The notes below the pieces were generated by a model. That model was not told the DNA's origin. It made no database searches and saw nothing but the letters and a program-made list of their open reading frames with translations. From positions 1 to 6,144 of the forward strand of contig JAEDIZ010000118.1 of NCBI GenBank assembly GCA_016296635.1: a DNA stretch of 6,144 nt, given 5' to 3'. Positions 1-5,714 of the stretch are shown one piece after another (the first letter of the stretch is position 1; every line of letters starts with the position of its first letter). This DNA comes from Oscillospiraceae bacterium (GTDB lineage Bacteria > Bacillota > Clostridia > Oscillospirales > Oscillospiraceae). Made by a program: the position numbers and the translations under genes.

Positions 1-13
1 GGGATTCGCAAAT

Positions 14-78
14 CCCTTTGGCCGTCTGCGGAAAGGGTTTCCAAAGGGAAAAACCACACGGAAGGGTTTTCCCTTTGG
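14..78. repeat. Cluster of nested hairpins, non-coding
   Basis: Bases 41-55 and 64-78 form an inverted repeat with 14 of 15 positions paired around an 8-base loop (arm core CCAAAGGGAAAA). The eight bases at 14-21 (CCCTTTGG) can pair alternatively with 41-48, so two mutually exclusive folds are possible. A smaller perfect 6-bp hairpin lies at 1-16 (GGGATT / AATCCC). No open frame with a credible ribosome site covers this stretch. It lies downstream of the rpiB terminator and may be an intergenic repeat element cut by the window edge, or the terminator of a gene further left. Confidence 0.5.
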
Positions 79-90
79 TACGCTTCTTTT

Positions 91-122
91 CCATATTTCT
101 TGCCGTACAGCAAGAAATATGG
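91..122. repeat. Perfect 13-bp inverted repeat, 6-base loop
   Basis: Arms at 91-103 (CCATATTTCTTGC) and 110-122 are exact reverse complements around the loop CGTACA. There is no T-tract after either arm, so this is not a standard intrinsic terminator. The structure sits in non-coding DNA next to the hairpins at 1-78. It may be part of a miniature palindromic element or a transcript-stabilising hairpin; which one cannot be decided from a single copy. Confidence 0.6.
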
Positions 123-210
123 CCGCCGGAGGCATAAAGCATAATCGCAGTATTTCATCCGCAGAACCGAAAACCACGTTGGAGAGGGTGTTCATACGGG
201 CGTTTTTGTG

Positions 211-234
211 GGGGGCGGCGTCCTCGACGACCCG
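211..234. repeat. Dispersed GC-rich hairpin repeat, copy 1
   Basis: The 19 bases at 216-234 (CGGCGTCCTCGACGACCCG) match 2785-2803 in the deoC-deoD gap at 18 of 19 positions. Both are preceded by a run of G. Both copies lie in gaps beside genes of the same operon, outside reading frames, as expected of a REP-like palindromic element. It lies between the rpiB terminator and the hairpins further left. Confidence 0.6.
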
Positions 235-257
235 AAACGGCACCGGAAATATTTTTC

Positions 258-291
258 AAAAAAGGAGGCGCGGCAGAAGAATCTGCCGCGC
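258..291 (-). terminator. Intrinsic terminator of the deo-rpiB operon
   Basis: Read on the minus strand, a perfect 10-bp stem (GCGCGGCAGA / TCTGCCGCGC, bases 282-291 and 268-277) closes on a 4-base loop and is followed by CCTCC and six T (263 down to 258). It begins 22 bases after the rpiB stop codon, the expected place for the end of the operon. An A-run before the stem means weak activity in the other direction is possible. Confidence 0.9.
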
Positions 292-312
292 TGCCCTTTT
301 ATACGGTTATTC

Positions 313-753
313 TTATTCCTTTTCCAGCGCCATGACCTTGTCAATGCGGCGCTGATGGCGTTCCGCCTGCGAGAACTTCGTGTCGAGCCAAGTGTCCACG
401 ATCTCCATGGCGAGCAGTTCACCCACAAAGCCGGCGCCGAGCGCCATCATGTTGGTGTCGTTATGCTCGCGGGTCATGCGGGCAGAGATGGGATCGTGCA
501 GCAGCGCGCAGCGGATACCCTTCACCTTGTTGCAGGCGATGGAAACGCCGATGCCGGTGGTGCAGAGGACGATGCCGCGGTCACATTCGCCGGAAGCAAC
601 CGCCTTTGCGGCAGCACCTGCGAAGTCGGGATAGTCGCAGCTTTCCTTATTGTCGCAGCCGTAGTCTCTGTAATCAAATCCACGGTCATCCAGATGGCGC
701 TTGACGGCCTCCTTCAGATCGTATGCGCCGTGGTCACAAGCCAATGCTATCAT
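313..753 (-). CDS. rpiB: Ribose-5-phosphate isomerase B
   Basis: A cytoplasmic sugar-phosphate isomerase of the RpiB/LacAB family that interconverts ribose-5-phosphate and ribulose-5-phosphate. The 146-residue length is normal. The family start ACDHGA is at residues 5-10, with Asp7-His8. The catalytic cysteine is Cys64 in CTTGIGVSIACNK; most relatives have CGTG here, so Thr65 is a mild variant. HNDTN (97-101) and RHQRR (132-136) match the substrate-binding parts of the family. The start is set by AAGGAG 8 bases upstream of ATG. The gene begins 42 bases after deoB and is last in the operon, before the terminator at 258-291. Its place beside deoD and deoB suggests it disposes of ribose-5-phosphate released from ribonucleosides. 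Allose-6-phosphate or galactose-6-phosphate isomerase activity is a less likely alternative. Confidence 0.95.
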   Translation of the reverse strand: MIALACDHGAYDLKEAVKRHLDDRGFDYRDYGCDNKESCDYPDFAGAAAKAVASGECDRGIVLCTTGIGVSIACNKVKGIRCALLHDPISARMTREHNDTNMMALGAGFVGELLAMEIVDTWLDTKFSQAERHQRRIDKVMALEKE

Positions 754-761
754 ATTGTTTT

Positions 762-775
762 CTCCTTATTATATA
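762..775 (-). promoter_or_regulatory. Ribosome binding site with AT-rich leader, rpiB
   Basis: On the minus strand the 14 bases TATATAATAAGGAG precede the rpiB ATG with an 8-base spacer. The same 14 bases precede deoD (2731-2744). AAGGAG is the Shine-Dalgarno site. The TATAAT that abuts it resembles a -10 box, but transcription starting from it would begin within or just after the Shine-Dalgarno site, so an unstructured translation-enhancing leader is more plausible. Confidence 0.6.
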
Positions 776-795
776 GTATCTGTCAGATTTCTGTT

Positions 796-1959
796 TTATC
801 CGGTAATTTCCGCAGCGAAACTGCAGCCCGGGGTTTCGTAGCTGACGCCCAAGAGCTCTGCTACCGTGGCGGCGATGTCACAGAAGCCGGGGCGGGTGCC
901 GAGGTTTACGGGTTTCACCCGCTCGCCGATGGCGATCATGGGGATATATTCGCGGGTGTGGTCGGTGTGCTTGATGTAGGCGGGGTCGCAGCCGTGGTCG
1001 GCGGTGATGATGACCATGTCATCTGCCGTCAGCTTTTCCAAAAGCTTCGGCAGCCATTCGTCAAATTCGCGCAGCGCGGCGGCATAGCCGTCAATGTTGC
1101 GGCGGTGGCCATAGAGGGCGTCGAAGTCCACGAGATTGACAAAGCACAGACCGTTAAAATCGCGGTCGGCATAGGCAAGGGTCTTTGCAAGGCCGTCGGT
1201 GTTGCCCGCGGTGTAGGTAAATTCCGTCATGCCGCGGCCGACGAAGATATCATGGATCTTGCCCACTGCGATCATGTCCTTGCCGGCTTCCACAATGGCG
1301 TCCAGCACGGTTTTCCCCGGTGCTTCCAGCGCAAAATCATGGCGGCGCGTGGTGCGCGAATAGGGCCATTCGCCCTCAAAGGGGCGGGCGATGACGCGGC
1401 CGACCGCGTGTTCGCCCTGCAGAATCTCACGGGCGATGCGGCAGTATTCGTAAAGCTGCTCCGGCGGTACGACCGACTCATGGGCCGCGATCTGGAACAC
1501 GGAGTCGGCGGATGTGTAGACGATCAGATCGCCGGTTTTGACATGCTCCCTGCCGTAGTCCTTGATGACCTCGGTGCCGGAATAGGGCAGATTGCAGAGA
1601 ACGCCCCGGCCGGTCTTTTCCCGGAAGGGTTTGAGCACTTCCTCCGGGAATCCGTTGGGATAAGTGGGCAGCGGGTTCGATCTGACGAGGCCGGAGATCT
1701 CCCAATGGCCGATGGTGGTGTCCTTGCCGTTGGAGCGCTCCTGCAGCCGGGCCAATGCCGCGGCAGGATGATCGGTTTTCGGCAGATAGTCCACACCGTC
1801 CAGATTACCGAGACCCATGGCGATCAGATTGTCCATTTTAAACTGTGCAGAACCCGCGCAGCTTTTCAGCGTATTGGCACCGACATCCCCGAAACGTTCA
1901 GCATCCGGCTCAAAGCCGATGCCGCAGGAATCGAGGACAATCAGGAATATTCGTTTCAT
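796..1959 (-). CDS. deoB: Phosphopentomutase
   Basis: A cytoplasmic, Mn-dependent enzyme of the alkaline phosphatase superfamily that converts (deoxy)ribose-1-phosphate to the 5-phosphate. Its 387 residues fit the family. Compared with the Bacillus cereus enzyme, the metal and catalytic residues are all present: Asp10 in IVLD, the phosphorylated threonine Thr81 in KDTTIGHWE, Asp280 and His285 in DFDALYGH, Asp321-His322 in TADHGCDP, and His334 in HTDHTREY. The family signatures SADSVFQIAAHE (151-161) and RVIARPF (188-194) are intact. The start has AGGAGG with a short spacer. The gene starts 30 bases after the deoD stop, so the two are co-transcribed, and it uses the pentose-1-phosphate made by DeoD. 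Its products feed DeoC and RpiB. Confidence 0.97.
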   Translation of the reverse strand: MKRIFLIVLDSCGIGFEPDAERFGDVGANTLKSCAGSAQFKMDNLIAMGLGNLDGVDYLPKTDHPAAALARLQERSNGKDTTIGHWEISGLVRSNPLPTYPNGFPEEVLKPFREKTGRGVLCNLPYSGTEVIKDYGREHVKTGDLIVYTSADSVFQIAAHESVVPPEQLYEYCRIAREILQGEHAVGRVIARPFEGEWPYSRTTRRHDFALEAPGKTVLDAIVEAGKDMIAVGKIHDIFVGRGMTEFTYTAGNTDGLAKTLAYADRDFNGLCFVNLVDFDALYGHRRNIDGYAAALREFDEWLPKLLEKLTADDMVIITADHGCDPAYIKHTDHTREYIPMIAIGERVKPVNLGTRPGFCDIAATVAELLGVSYETPGCSFAAEITG

Positions 1960-1989
1960 AGGATTCCTCCTGTCCGCTTTCGCAGATTG

Positions 1990-2721
1990 TTATTTTTCCA
2001 TGGCGACAGCCGTATCCAGCGCCAGCTCCATCATCTGCCGGAAGCCGGTCTGACGCTCCTCCGCGGTCAGATCCTCCTTGCGGAGCAGATGGTCGGAAAC
2101 GGTAAACATACCCAGCGCGTTTTTGCCGCAGCGGGCAGCGTTCATGTAAAGTGCGGCGGTTTCCATCTCGACGGAAAGCGCACCCATCTTTGCCCAGCCG
2201 TGAACAGAAACAAGACCTTCGGGCATATCGCCGTCATCGCCGTAGAACCGGTCGGAAGAAACCACATTGCCCACATGATAAGGCAGCTTCTTCTCTTCGG
2301 CAAGATCTACCGCCGTGCGCAGAAGATCCCAGCTGGCGATCGGAGCGAAGGTGCCGGGCAGATGGTACTGGTTCGCCCAGTTGGAATCGGTGCAGGCGCC
2401 CTGCGCGATGATGATGTCGCGCACCTGAATATCCTCGCGCATCGCGCCGGTGGAGCCGATGCGGATGATATTGTCTACGCCGAAGAAATTATACAGCTCC
2501 CAGGAATAGATACCCATGGACGGCATGCCCATGCCGGAGGCCATGACGGAGACCTTTACGCCCTTGTAGGTGCCGGTGTAGCCCTGCACGCCGCGGACGT
2601 TATTGACAAGCTGTGCATTTTCCAGGAAGTTTTCTGCGATGAACTGCGAGCGAAGCGGATCGCCGGGCATCAGAACGGTTCTGGCAAAATCGCCGGGCTT
2701 TGCATTATTATGAGGGGTCAT
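1990..2721 (-). CDS. deoD: Purine-nucleoside phosphorylase, DeoD type
   Basis: A cytoplasmic phosphorylase, hexameric in known relatives, that splits purine ribo- and deoxyribonucleosides with phosphate to give the base and pentose-1-phosphate. The protein is 243 residues, against 239 in E. coli. It aligns with the E. coli enzyme without gaps at the start: His4, Gly20 and Arg24 in MPGDPLR, Arg43, Arg87 and Ser90 in RIGSTGA. Later come Glu185-Met186-Glu187 in SVEMETA, the catalytic Asp210 in VSDH, and an arginine in AEERQTGF. The frame stays open to an ATG at 2811, but the chosen ATG at 2721 has AAGGAG 9 bases upstream and gives the family N-terminus MTPHNNA. The upstream 30 residues come from repeat DNA. 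It leads the tightly spaced deoD-deoB-rpiB block. Confidence 0.97.
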   Translation of the reverse strand: MTPHNNAKPGDFARTVLMPGDPLRSQFIAENFLENAQLVNNVRGVQGYTGTYKGVKVSVMASGMGMPSMGIYSWELYNFFGVDNIIRIGSTGAMREDIQVRDIIIAQGACTDSNWANQYHLPGTFAPIASWDLLRTAVDLAEEKKLPYHVGNVVSSDRFYGDDGDMPEGLVSVHGWAKMGALSVEMETAALYMNAARCGKNALGMFTVSDHLLRKEDLTAEERQTGFRQMMELALDTAVAMEK

Positions 2722-2730
2722 GATCACTCT

Positions 2731-2744
2731 CTCCTTATTATATA
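2731..2744 (-). promoter_or_regulatory. Ribosome binding site with AT-rich leader, deoD
   Basis: TATATAATAAGGAG on the minus strand, identical over 14 bases to the rpiB leader, 9 bases before the deoD ATG. It decides the deoD start over the longer open frame. A TTTACA-like hexamer lies 16 bases before the TATAAT, so an internal promoter is conceivable, but its start point would fall inside the Shine-Dalgarno region. Confidence 0.65.
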
Positions 2745-2747
2745 TAA

Positions 2748-2893
2748 TGTAGGGTTTTTGTAAAAAATCGCATCTTGCAGGGGTCGGCGTCCACGACGAC
2801 CCGCATCGCACATGTAGGGAACGCTGTCCGCAGCGTCTCGCCTCTCCGCAAAAATCGCACCTTGTAGGGCAAGAGCTTGCCCTTGCCGCCGAT
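2748..2893. repeat. Array of hairpin repeats in the deoC-deoD gap
   Basis: Three short palindromes are set in a repeated frame. Hairpins lie at 2781-2802 (GGGTCG / CGACCC), 2821-2836 (ACGCTG / CAGCGT, loop TCCG) and 2867-2882 (GGGCAAG / CTTGCCC). Each is preceded on the plus strand by TGTAGGG or TGCAGGG, and two of them by AAAAATCGCA(T/C)CTTG (2763-2777 and 2850-2864). The first hairpin is a copy of the element at 211-234. No reading frame across it is credible. Within a deoC-deoD transcript the hairpins could protect or attenuate the RNA; equally they may be passive insertions of REP-like elements. Confidence 0.65.
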
Positions 2894-2950
2894 CTTCCAT
2901 GCGTAGAACCGCTGCATCGTGTCAGCTTCCACGCAATGCCCCGGAAAACA

Positions 2951-3610
2951 TTATTCCGCTTCCATCGCCTTTACGATCTTCACGATCCGGCTGGTGCCGA
3001 GACGGGACGCGCCCAGCGCGATGAATTTTTCCGCATCCTCCAAAGAGCTGATGCCGCCGGCGGCCTTGATCTTCACACCGTTTGTCACATGCTGCGCAAA
3101 CAGCTCTACGTCATGGAAGGTGGCGCCGCCGCCTGCAAAGCCGGTGGATGTCTTGATATAATCCGCGCCGGATTCGGAAACGATTTCGCACATTTTGATT
3201 TTTTCTTCATCGGTCAGCAGGCAGGTTTCGATGATGACCTTCAGGAGCCTGCCGCCGCAGGCTTTTTTGACGGCGCGGATCTCGGAAAGAAGCTCGTCCC
3301 ATTTCCGATCCTTGACCCAGCCGATGTTGATGACCATGTCCACCTCTTCCGCGCCGTTTTCCACAGCGTCGGCGGCCATGAAGCACTTGGCCTTCGTGGT
3401 GGCGTAGCCGTTGGGGAAGCCGATGACCGTGCAGATGGGAAGCTTTCCCTGCACATAGTCCGCCGCCTGACGGACATAGGACGCCGGGATACAGACGGAT
3501 GCCGTTTTGTATTTCATACCGTCATCGCAGATGGCACGGATCTGTTCCCAGGTTGCCGCCTGCGAAAGCAGCGTATGATCGACTTTTGAAAGAATTTCCT
3601 GCAGTTCCAT
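2951..3610 (-). CDS. deoC: Deoxyribose-phosphate aldolase
   Basis: A cytoplasmic class I (Schiff-base) aldolase that cleaves 2-deoxyribose-5-phosphate into acetaldehyde and glyceraldehyde-3-phosphate. The 219 residues match the usual length in Gram-positive bacteria. Key residues by family comparison are Asp91 in EVDMVINIG, the Schiff-base lysine Lys153 in YIKTSTGF, and Lys182 in IKAAGGI. The N-terminal SKVDHTLL and VIGFPNG (62-68) are also typical. ATG at 3610 follows GGAGGAAG at a good distance. It is the first gene of the cluster and lies 229 bp ahead of deoD, much further than the other spacings, with the gap filled by hairpin repeats. A promoter and a perfect inverted repeat lie just upstream, so the operon is probably induced by nucleoside or deoxyribose-phosphate signals. 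That control is inferred; no regulator gene is in the window. Confidence 0.97.
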   Translation of the reverse strand: MELQEILSKVDHTLLSQAATWEQIRAICDDGMKYKTASVCIPASYVRQAADYVQGKLPICTVIGFPNGYATTKAKCFMAADAVENGAEEVDMVINIGWVKDRKWDELLSEIRAVKKACGGRLLKVIIETCLLTDEEKIKMCEIVSESGADYIKTSTGFAGGGATFHDVELFAQHVTNGVKIKAAGGISSLEDAEKFIALGASRLGTSRIVKIVKAMEAE

Positions 3611-3626
3611 GGCAGCTTCCTCCGAT

Positions 3627-3656
3627 CGCTATACTCATATATATAATAGTATAGCG
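3627..3656. promoter_or_regulatory. Operator-like perfect inverted repeat before deoC
   Basis: CGCTATACT (3627-3635) and AGTATAGCG (3648-3656) are exact reverse complements separated by a 12-bp AT-rich spacer. The centre is about 31 bp upstream of the deoC start codon and the repeat overlaps the likely -10 box. An AT-rich loop of this size with no T-tract is unlike a terminator. The position is that expected of a repressor operator, for example for a DeoR-type regulator of nucleoside catabolism; the regulator's identity is inference. Confidence 0.6.
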
Positions 3657-3670
3657 AATCCTGCCCGCAA
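3643..3670 (-). promoter_or_regulatory. Candidate sigma-A promoter of deoC
   Basis: On the minus strand, TTGCGG (3670-3665), a 16-bp spacer and TATTAT (3648-3643). TATACT a few bases upstream is an alternative -10. The -35 is weak, which would suit a regulated promoter. The -10 lies inside the inverted repeat at 3627-3656. Confidence 0.45.
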
Positions 3671-3749
3671 AGGAAAGTATTTTTTTCTGTGTGCCGGAGT
3701 TTTCTCGCGAAACAGAGCGTTCGCCATTGTGCTGACGGTCTTTTTTTCC

Positions 3750-3778
3750 TTGCAAACAACAGTTCAGATATATATAAT
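3750..3778 (+). promoter_or_regulatory. Sigma-A promoter of the lipoprotein gene
   Basis: TTGCAA (3750-3755), a 17-bp spacer and a perfect TATAAT (3773-3778). Transcription would start near 3785, leaving an untranslated leader of about 50 bases. An imperfect inverted repeat (3763-3771 with 3783-3791, 8 of 9 positions) brackets the -10 and could be an operator. The 11 bases ATATATATAAT at the -10 recur at 3637-3647 in the deoC palindrome. Confidence 0.75.
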
Positions 3779-3836
3779 GGAAATATCCGAAAAACTGTCA
3801 AGTTTATTCTCAGCACAAAAAGGAGACCATATCAAT

Positions 3837-5417
3837 ATGAAAAAGAAAGCTGCGCTTCTGTTCGCTTTGATCCTCGCTTTCTGTCTTGGGCTAACCGCCT
3901 GCGGCGAAAGTACGCAGAATGTCACCGTTACCGTGGCCAACCGCACCCTGCAGCCGATCGGCTCCGTCTGCATTTCCGTCGGGGATGATTTCGGCGAAAA
4001 CCGCATCGATACCGTTCTTTCTGACGGCGACCTTCTGACGCTTGATCTCGGCGAGTTCTCCGAGGATCAGCTGAACCACGGATTCCTCATTTCCGCTGCG
4101 GATCTCGACGGAAACATCATTTATGAAACAGAAGACAGCAGCCGGCTTTTCGGTGTTCAGGACGGCTGCTGCATCGTCTTCCTGCCGCCGGAGCTTTCGA
4201 CTGTTTTGGACATCTGCGAACAATACAGCGGCTCCGTCTATGACGAAATGATCCGCAGCGAGCTGATGGACGAACCGGTTCGGACGCTGGATGAACTCTC
4301 TGCTTTTGAAGGTCTTTGGAAATACGACGCCGAGCCGTTCTATCTGCTGATCGGAGGCGAAGCCGAGTGGATGGCCATCAATGCATACGGCGAGCAGATC
4401 GGACCCTTCTGCCTTGATCAGACGGAGGACGGCGTCGTTCTGAATTTTGACGATGGTTCGATCCTGACCACGCTCTGCCTTGCCGATGACGGCACGCTCA
4501 CAGACGGGGACGGCAATACACTGCGCGCCAGCGAAGCTCTTATGCTGCTGCCCACGCCGGAGGATCCTCTCACGCAGACCATCAGCTTCCCCGGCAGCTT
4601 TTCCAATGTGCAGGTCAGTTTTCCCGTGCAGATGGAGGGCAGCCCATCCTCCAAAATGGAAAGCGGACTCAGCTTCAGCGCCGTGATGGAGGACGGAACT
4701 GACGATTACTTCTCCAACATCACCGTATCCTTCCAAAGCGCAACCGGCTTTGAACCGTATATGACGCAGGGTCTGGCAACTGCCAAGCCAAAGATGGAGA
4801 TTCTTCTGACGCAGCTGCTTGATTCCATGTTCAAAAATTATCTCATCAAGGTCAACGGCACCGATTGCAAGGACTGCGGAAGCTATTACAGCATCACCGG
4901 TTACGTATGGCTGGACGGCTCCATTTTCGCAGGTGCCGACGCCGGCACGCCGGTGCGCGGCACCATGGAGGTTCGTTATTACGGCTCTTCGAGCCACGTA
5001 CTTGTCGGCACAGCCATCGCGCTGGAAAACCGCATTCAGAACTACTACGACATCTGCCGCAATATGCTCGACACCGTTTCCTGCGTAGGCGGCTGGAGCA
5101 CGGCTCCGAAGACAGTTCCCGCCAAGCCCGCAAAATATTCCGACTCGGGTGACTACGGAGATACCTTCTACTGGTATGACGAGGACGGCGATGTCTGGTA
5201 CTGGAACGGCAGCGAGGACATTTTCATCGGCTTCGGCGATGATTACTACATCGATGATGACGGTCAGTATTATGAGTCCAATGACGCCGGCTGGGACGAT
5301 GACGACTATTATGATGACTATGACTTCGAATATGATTATTACGATGAGTACGATGACTACGACTGGTCGGATGCCGGCGATTATTACGATGACGGTTGGG
5401 GCGATTACTTCGGCTGA
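3837..5417 (+). CDS. Predicted surface lipoprotein with acidic Asp/Tyr tail
   Basis: Function unknown; I do not recognise the family. The 526-residue product opens with a lipoprotein signal peptide: three lysines, a hydrophobic stretch (5-19) and the lipobox LTAC with Cys22 as the lipidated residue, so it should sit on the outer face of the membrane. Residues 25-115 look like a beta-rich domain (NVTVTVANRTLQPIG). Residues 155-240 form a second compact region (FEGLWKYD) resembling small beta-barrel or lipocalin-like folds. Residues 246-410 are a third region, with a helix near 310-330 and a paired-cysteine motif DCKDCG. From 434 to 526 there is no Lys or Arg; the last 42 residues contain 17 Asp, 2 Glu, 11 Tyr and 3 Trp. 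AGGAG lies 11 bases before ATG. The frame is open upstream to 3609, but an ATG at 3777 falls in the -10 box, ruling it out for this promoter. The gene is a single unit with its own terminator. Confidence 0.85.
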   Translation: MKKKAALLFALILAFCLGLTACGESTQNVTVTVANRTLQPIGSVCISVGDDFGENRIDTVLSDGDLLTLDLGEFSEDQLNHGFLISAADLDGNIIYETEDSSRLFGVQDGCCIVFLPPELSTVLDICEQYSGSVYDEMIRSELMDEPVRTLDELSAFEGLWKYDAEPFYLLIGGEAEWMAINAYGEQIGPFCLDQTEDGVVLNFDDGSILTTLCLADDGTLTDGDGNTLRASEALMLLPTPEDPLTQTISFPGSFSNVQVSFPVQMEGSPSSKMESGLSFSAVMEDGTDDYFSNITVSFQSATGFEPYMTQGLATAKPKMEILLTQLLDSMFKNYLIKVNGTDCKDCGSYYSITGYVWLDGSIFAGADAGTPVRGTMEVRYYGSSSHVLVGTAIALENRIQNYYDICRNMLDTVSCVGGWSTAPKTVPAKPAKYSDSGDYGDTFYWYDEDGDVWYWNGSEDIFIGFGDDYYIDDDGQYYESNDAGWDDDDYYDDYDFEYDYYDEYDDYDWSDAGDYYDDGWGDYFG

Positions 5418-5420
5418 GCA

Positions 5421-5461
5421 AAAACCCGGTGCTTCCCAATTGGGATGCACCGGGTTCTTTT
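5421..5461. terminator. Bidirectional intrinsic terminator
   Basis: Arms AACCCGGTGC (5423-5432) and GCACCGGGTT (5447-5456) enclose a further perfect palindrome, TCCCAATTGGGA (5434-5445), giving a stem interrupted by one T/T mismatch. CTTTT follows on the plus strand, and on the minus strand the stem is followed by TTTTTG. It begins three bases after the lipoprotein stop and stands between convergent units, so it can stop the plus-strand lipoprotein transcript and read-through from the 5S array. Confidence 0.9.
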
Positions 5462-5566
5462 AACATTTCAAGCGAAGGATGCATTCCGAAGTCCCAGCCG
5501 ATTTCGATATGCGCGCAGAATAAGAATGACTTACAGTCCGATCACAGCCGCAAGTGCATATCAGGT

Positions 5567-5595
5567 AAAAGAAAAACTCCTTCCGAAGAAGGAGT
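5567..5595 (-). terminator. UUCG-loop terminator after 5S-like remnant 1
   Basis: On the minus strand, ACTCCTTC, loop TTCG, GAAGGAGT (5595 to 5576), then TTTTCTTTT. The CUUCGG tetraloop is an unusually stable RNA hairpin cap. It is a copy of the terminator at 5791-5818. Confidence 0.8.
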
Positions 5596-5602
5596 CTTCT
5601 GC

Positions 5603-5673
5603 ATTGGCGTTATCTATCTTCCCGATTAGGGTAAGTATTGTCTTGCCGCTTAGAAACGTGCCGGTGGCACATT
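5603..5673 (-). pseudogene. Shrunken 5S rRNA-like unit, remnant 1
   Basis: Read on the minus strand, the 3' half runs GACAATACTTACC ... ATAACGCCAAT and clearly matches the 3' part of the full 5S gene at 5826-5940, with a deletion of about ten bases in the GCCGGGTGACTGGCC region. The 5' half is replaced or collapsed to a short hairpin region (GTGCCACCGGCAC) followed by TTTCTAAGCGGCAA. The 5' strand of the closing stem is missing, so it should not fold as 5S rRNA. It belongs to a tandem repeat: 5561-5673 and 5674-5784 are near-identical 113- and 111-bp units. Confidence 0.65.
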
Positions 5674-5679
5674 TCAGGC

Positions 5680-5707
5680 AAAAAAAGAGCCCTTCCGAAG
5701 AAGGAGT
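5680..5707 (-). terminator. Partly decayed UUCG-loop terminator after remnant 2
   Basis: On the minus strand, GAAGG pairs with CCTTC around the loop TTCG (5703 to 5691), then GCTC and a seven-T run. Two bases of the outer stem have changed compared with the intact copies at 5567-5595 and 5791-5818, shortening the stem from 8 to 5 continuous pairs. Confidence 0.65.
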
Positions 5708-5714
5708 CTTCCGT

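Noticed and set aside
208..2763. An 851-codon plus-strand open frame spanning rpiB, deoB and deoD
   Set aside because: It lies wholly antisense to three enzymes with complete catalytic motifs, runs through the terminator hairpin and intergenic ribosome sites, and has no recognisable domain. It is a by-product of GC-rich codon use.
2722..2811. N-terminal extension of DeoD by 30 residues to an ATG at 2811
   Set aside because: The extension encodes repeat DNA, lacks a ribosome site and is absent from the family; the ATG at 2721 has both the site and the family N-terminus.
2936..3589. A 217-codon plus-strand frame opposite deoC
   Set aside because: It is antisense to a fully conserved aldolase and has no ribosome site.
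3609..3836. Longer lipoprotein starts at 3609 or 3777
   Set aside because: They lie upstream of or within the promoter -10 box and would put about 20 to 76 residues before a clear lipoprotein signal peptide.
3891..5450. A 519-codon minus-strand frame opposite the lipoprotein
   Set aside because: Its long Val/Ile runs are the antisense of the Asp/Tyr codons, and it starts inside the terminator hairpin. The plus-strand gene has promoter, ribosome site, signal peptide and terminator.
5462..5560. A tRNA gene following the 5S array
   Set aside because: No cloverleaf, T-loop GTTCRANNC or acceptor stem is found on either strand; only a 7-bp distant inverted repeat (5506-5512 with 5556-5562) is seen.
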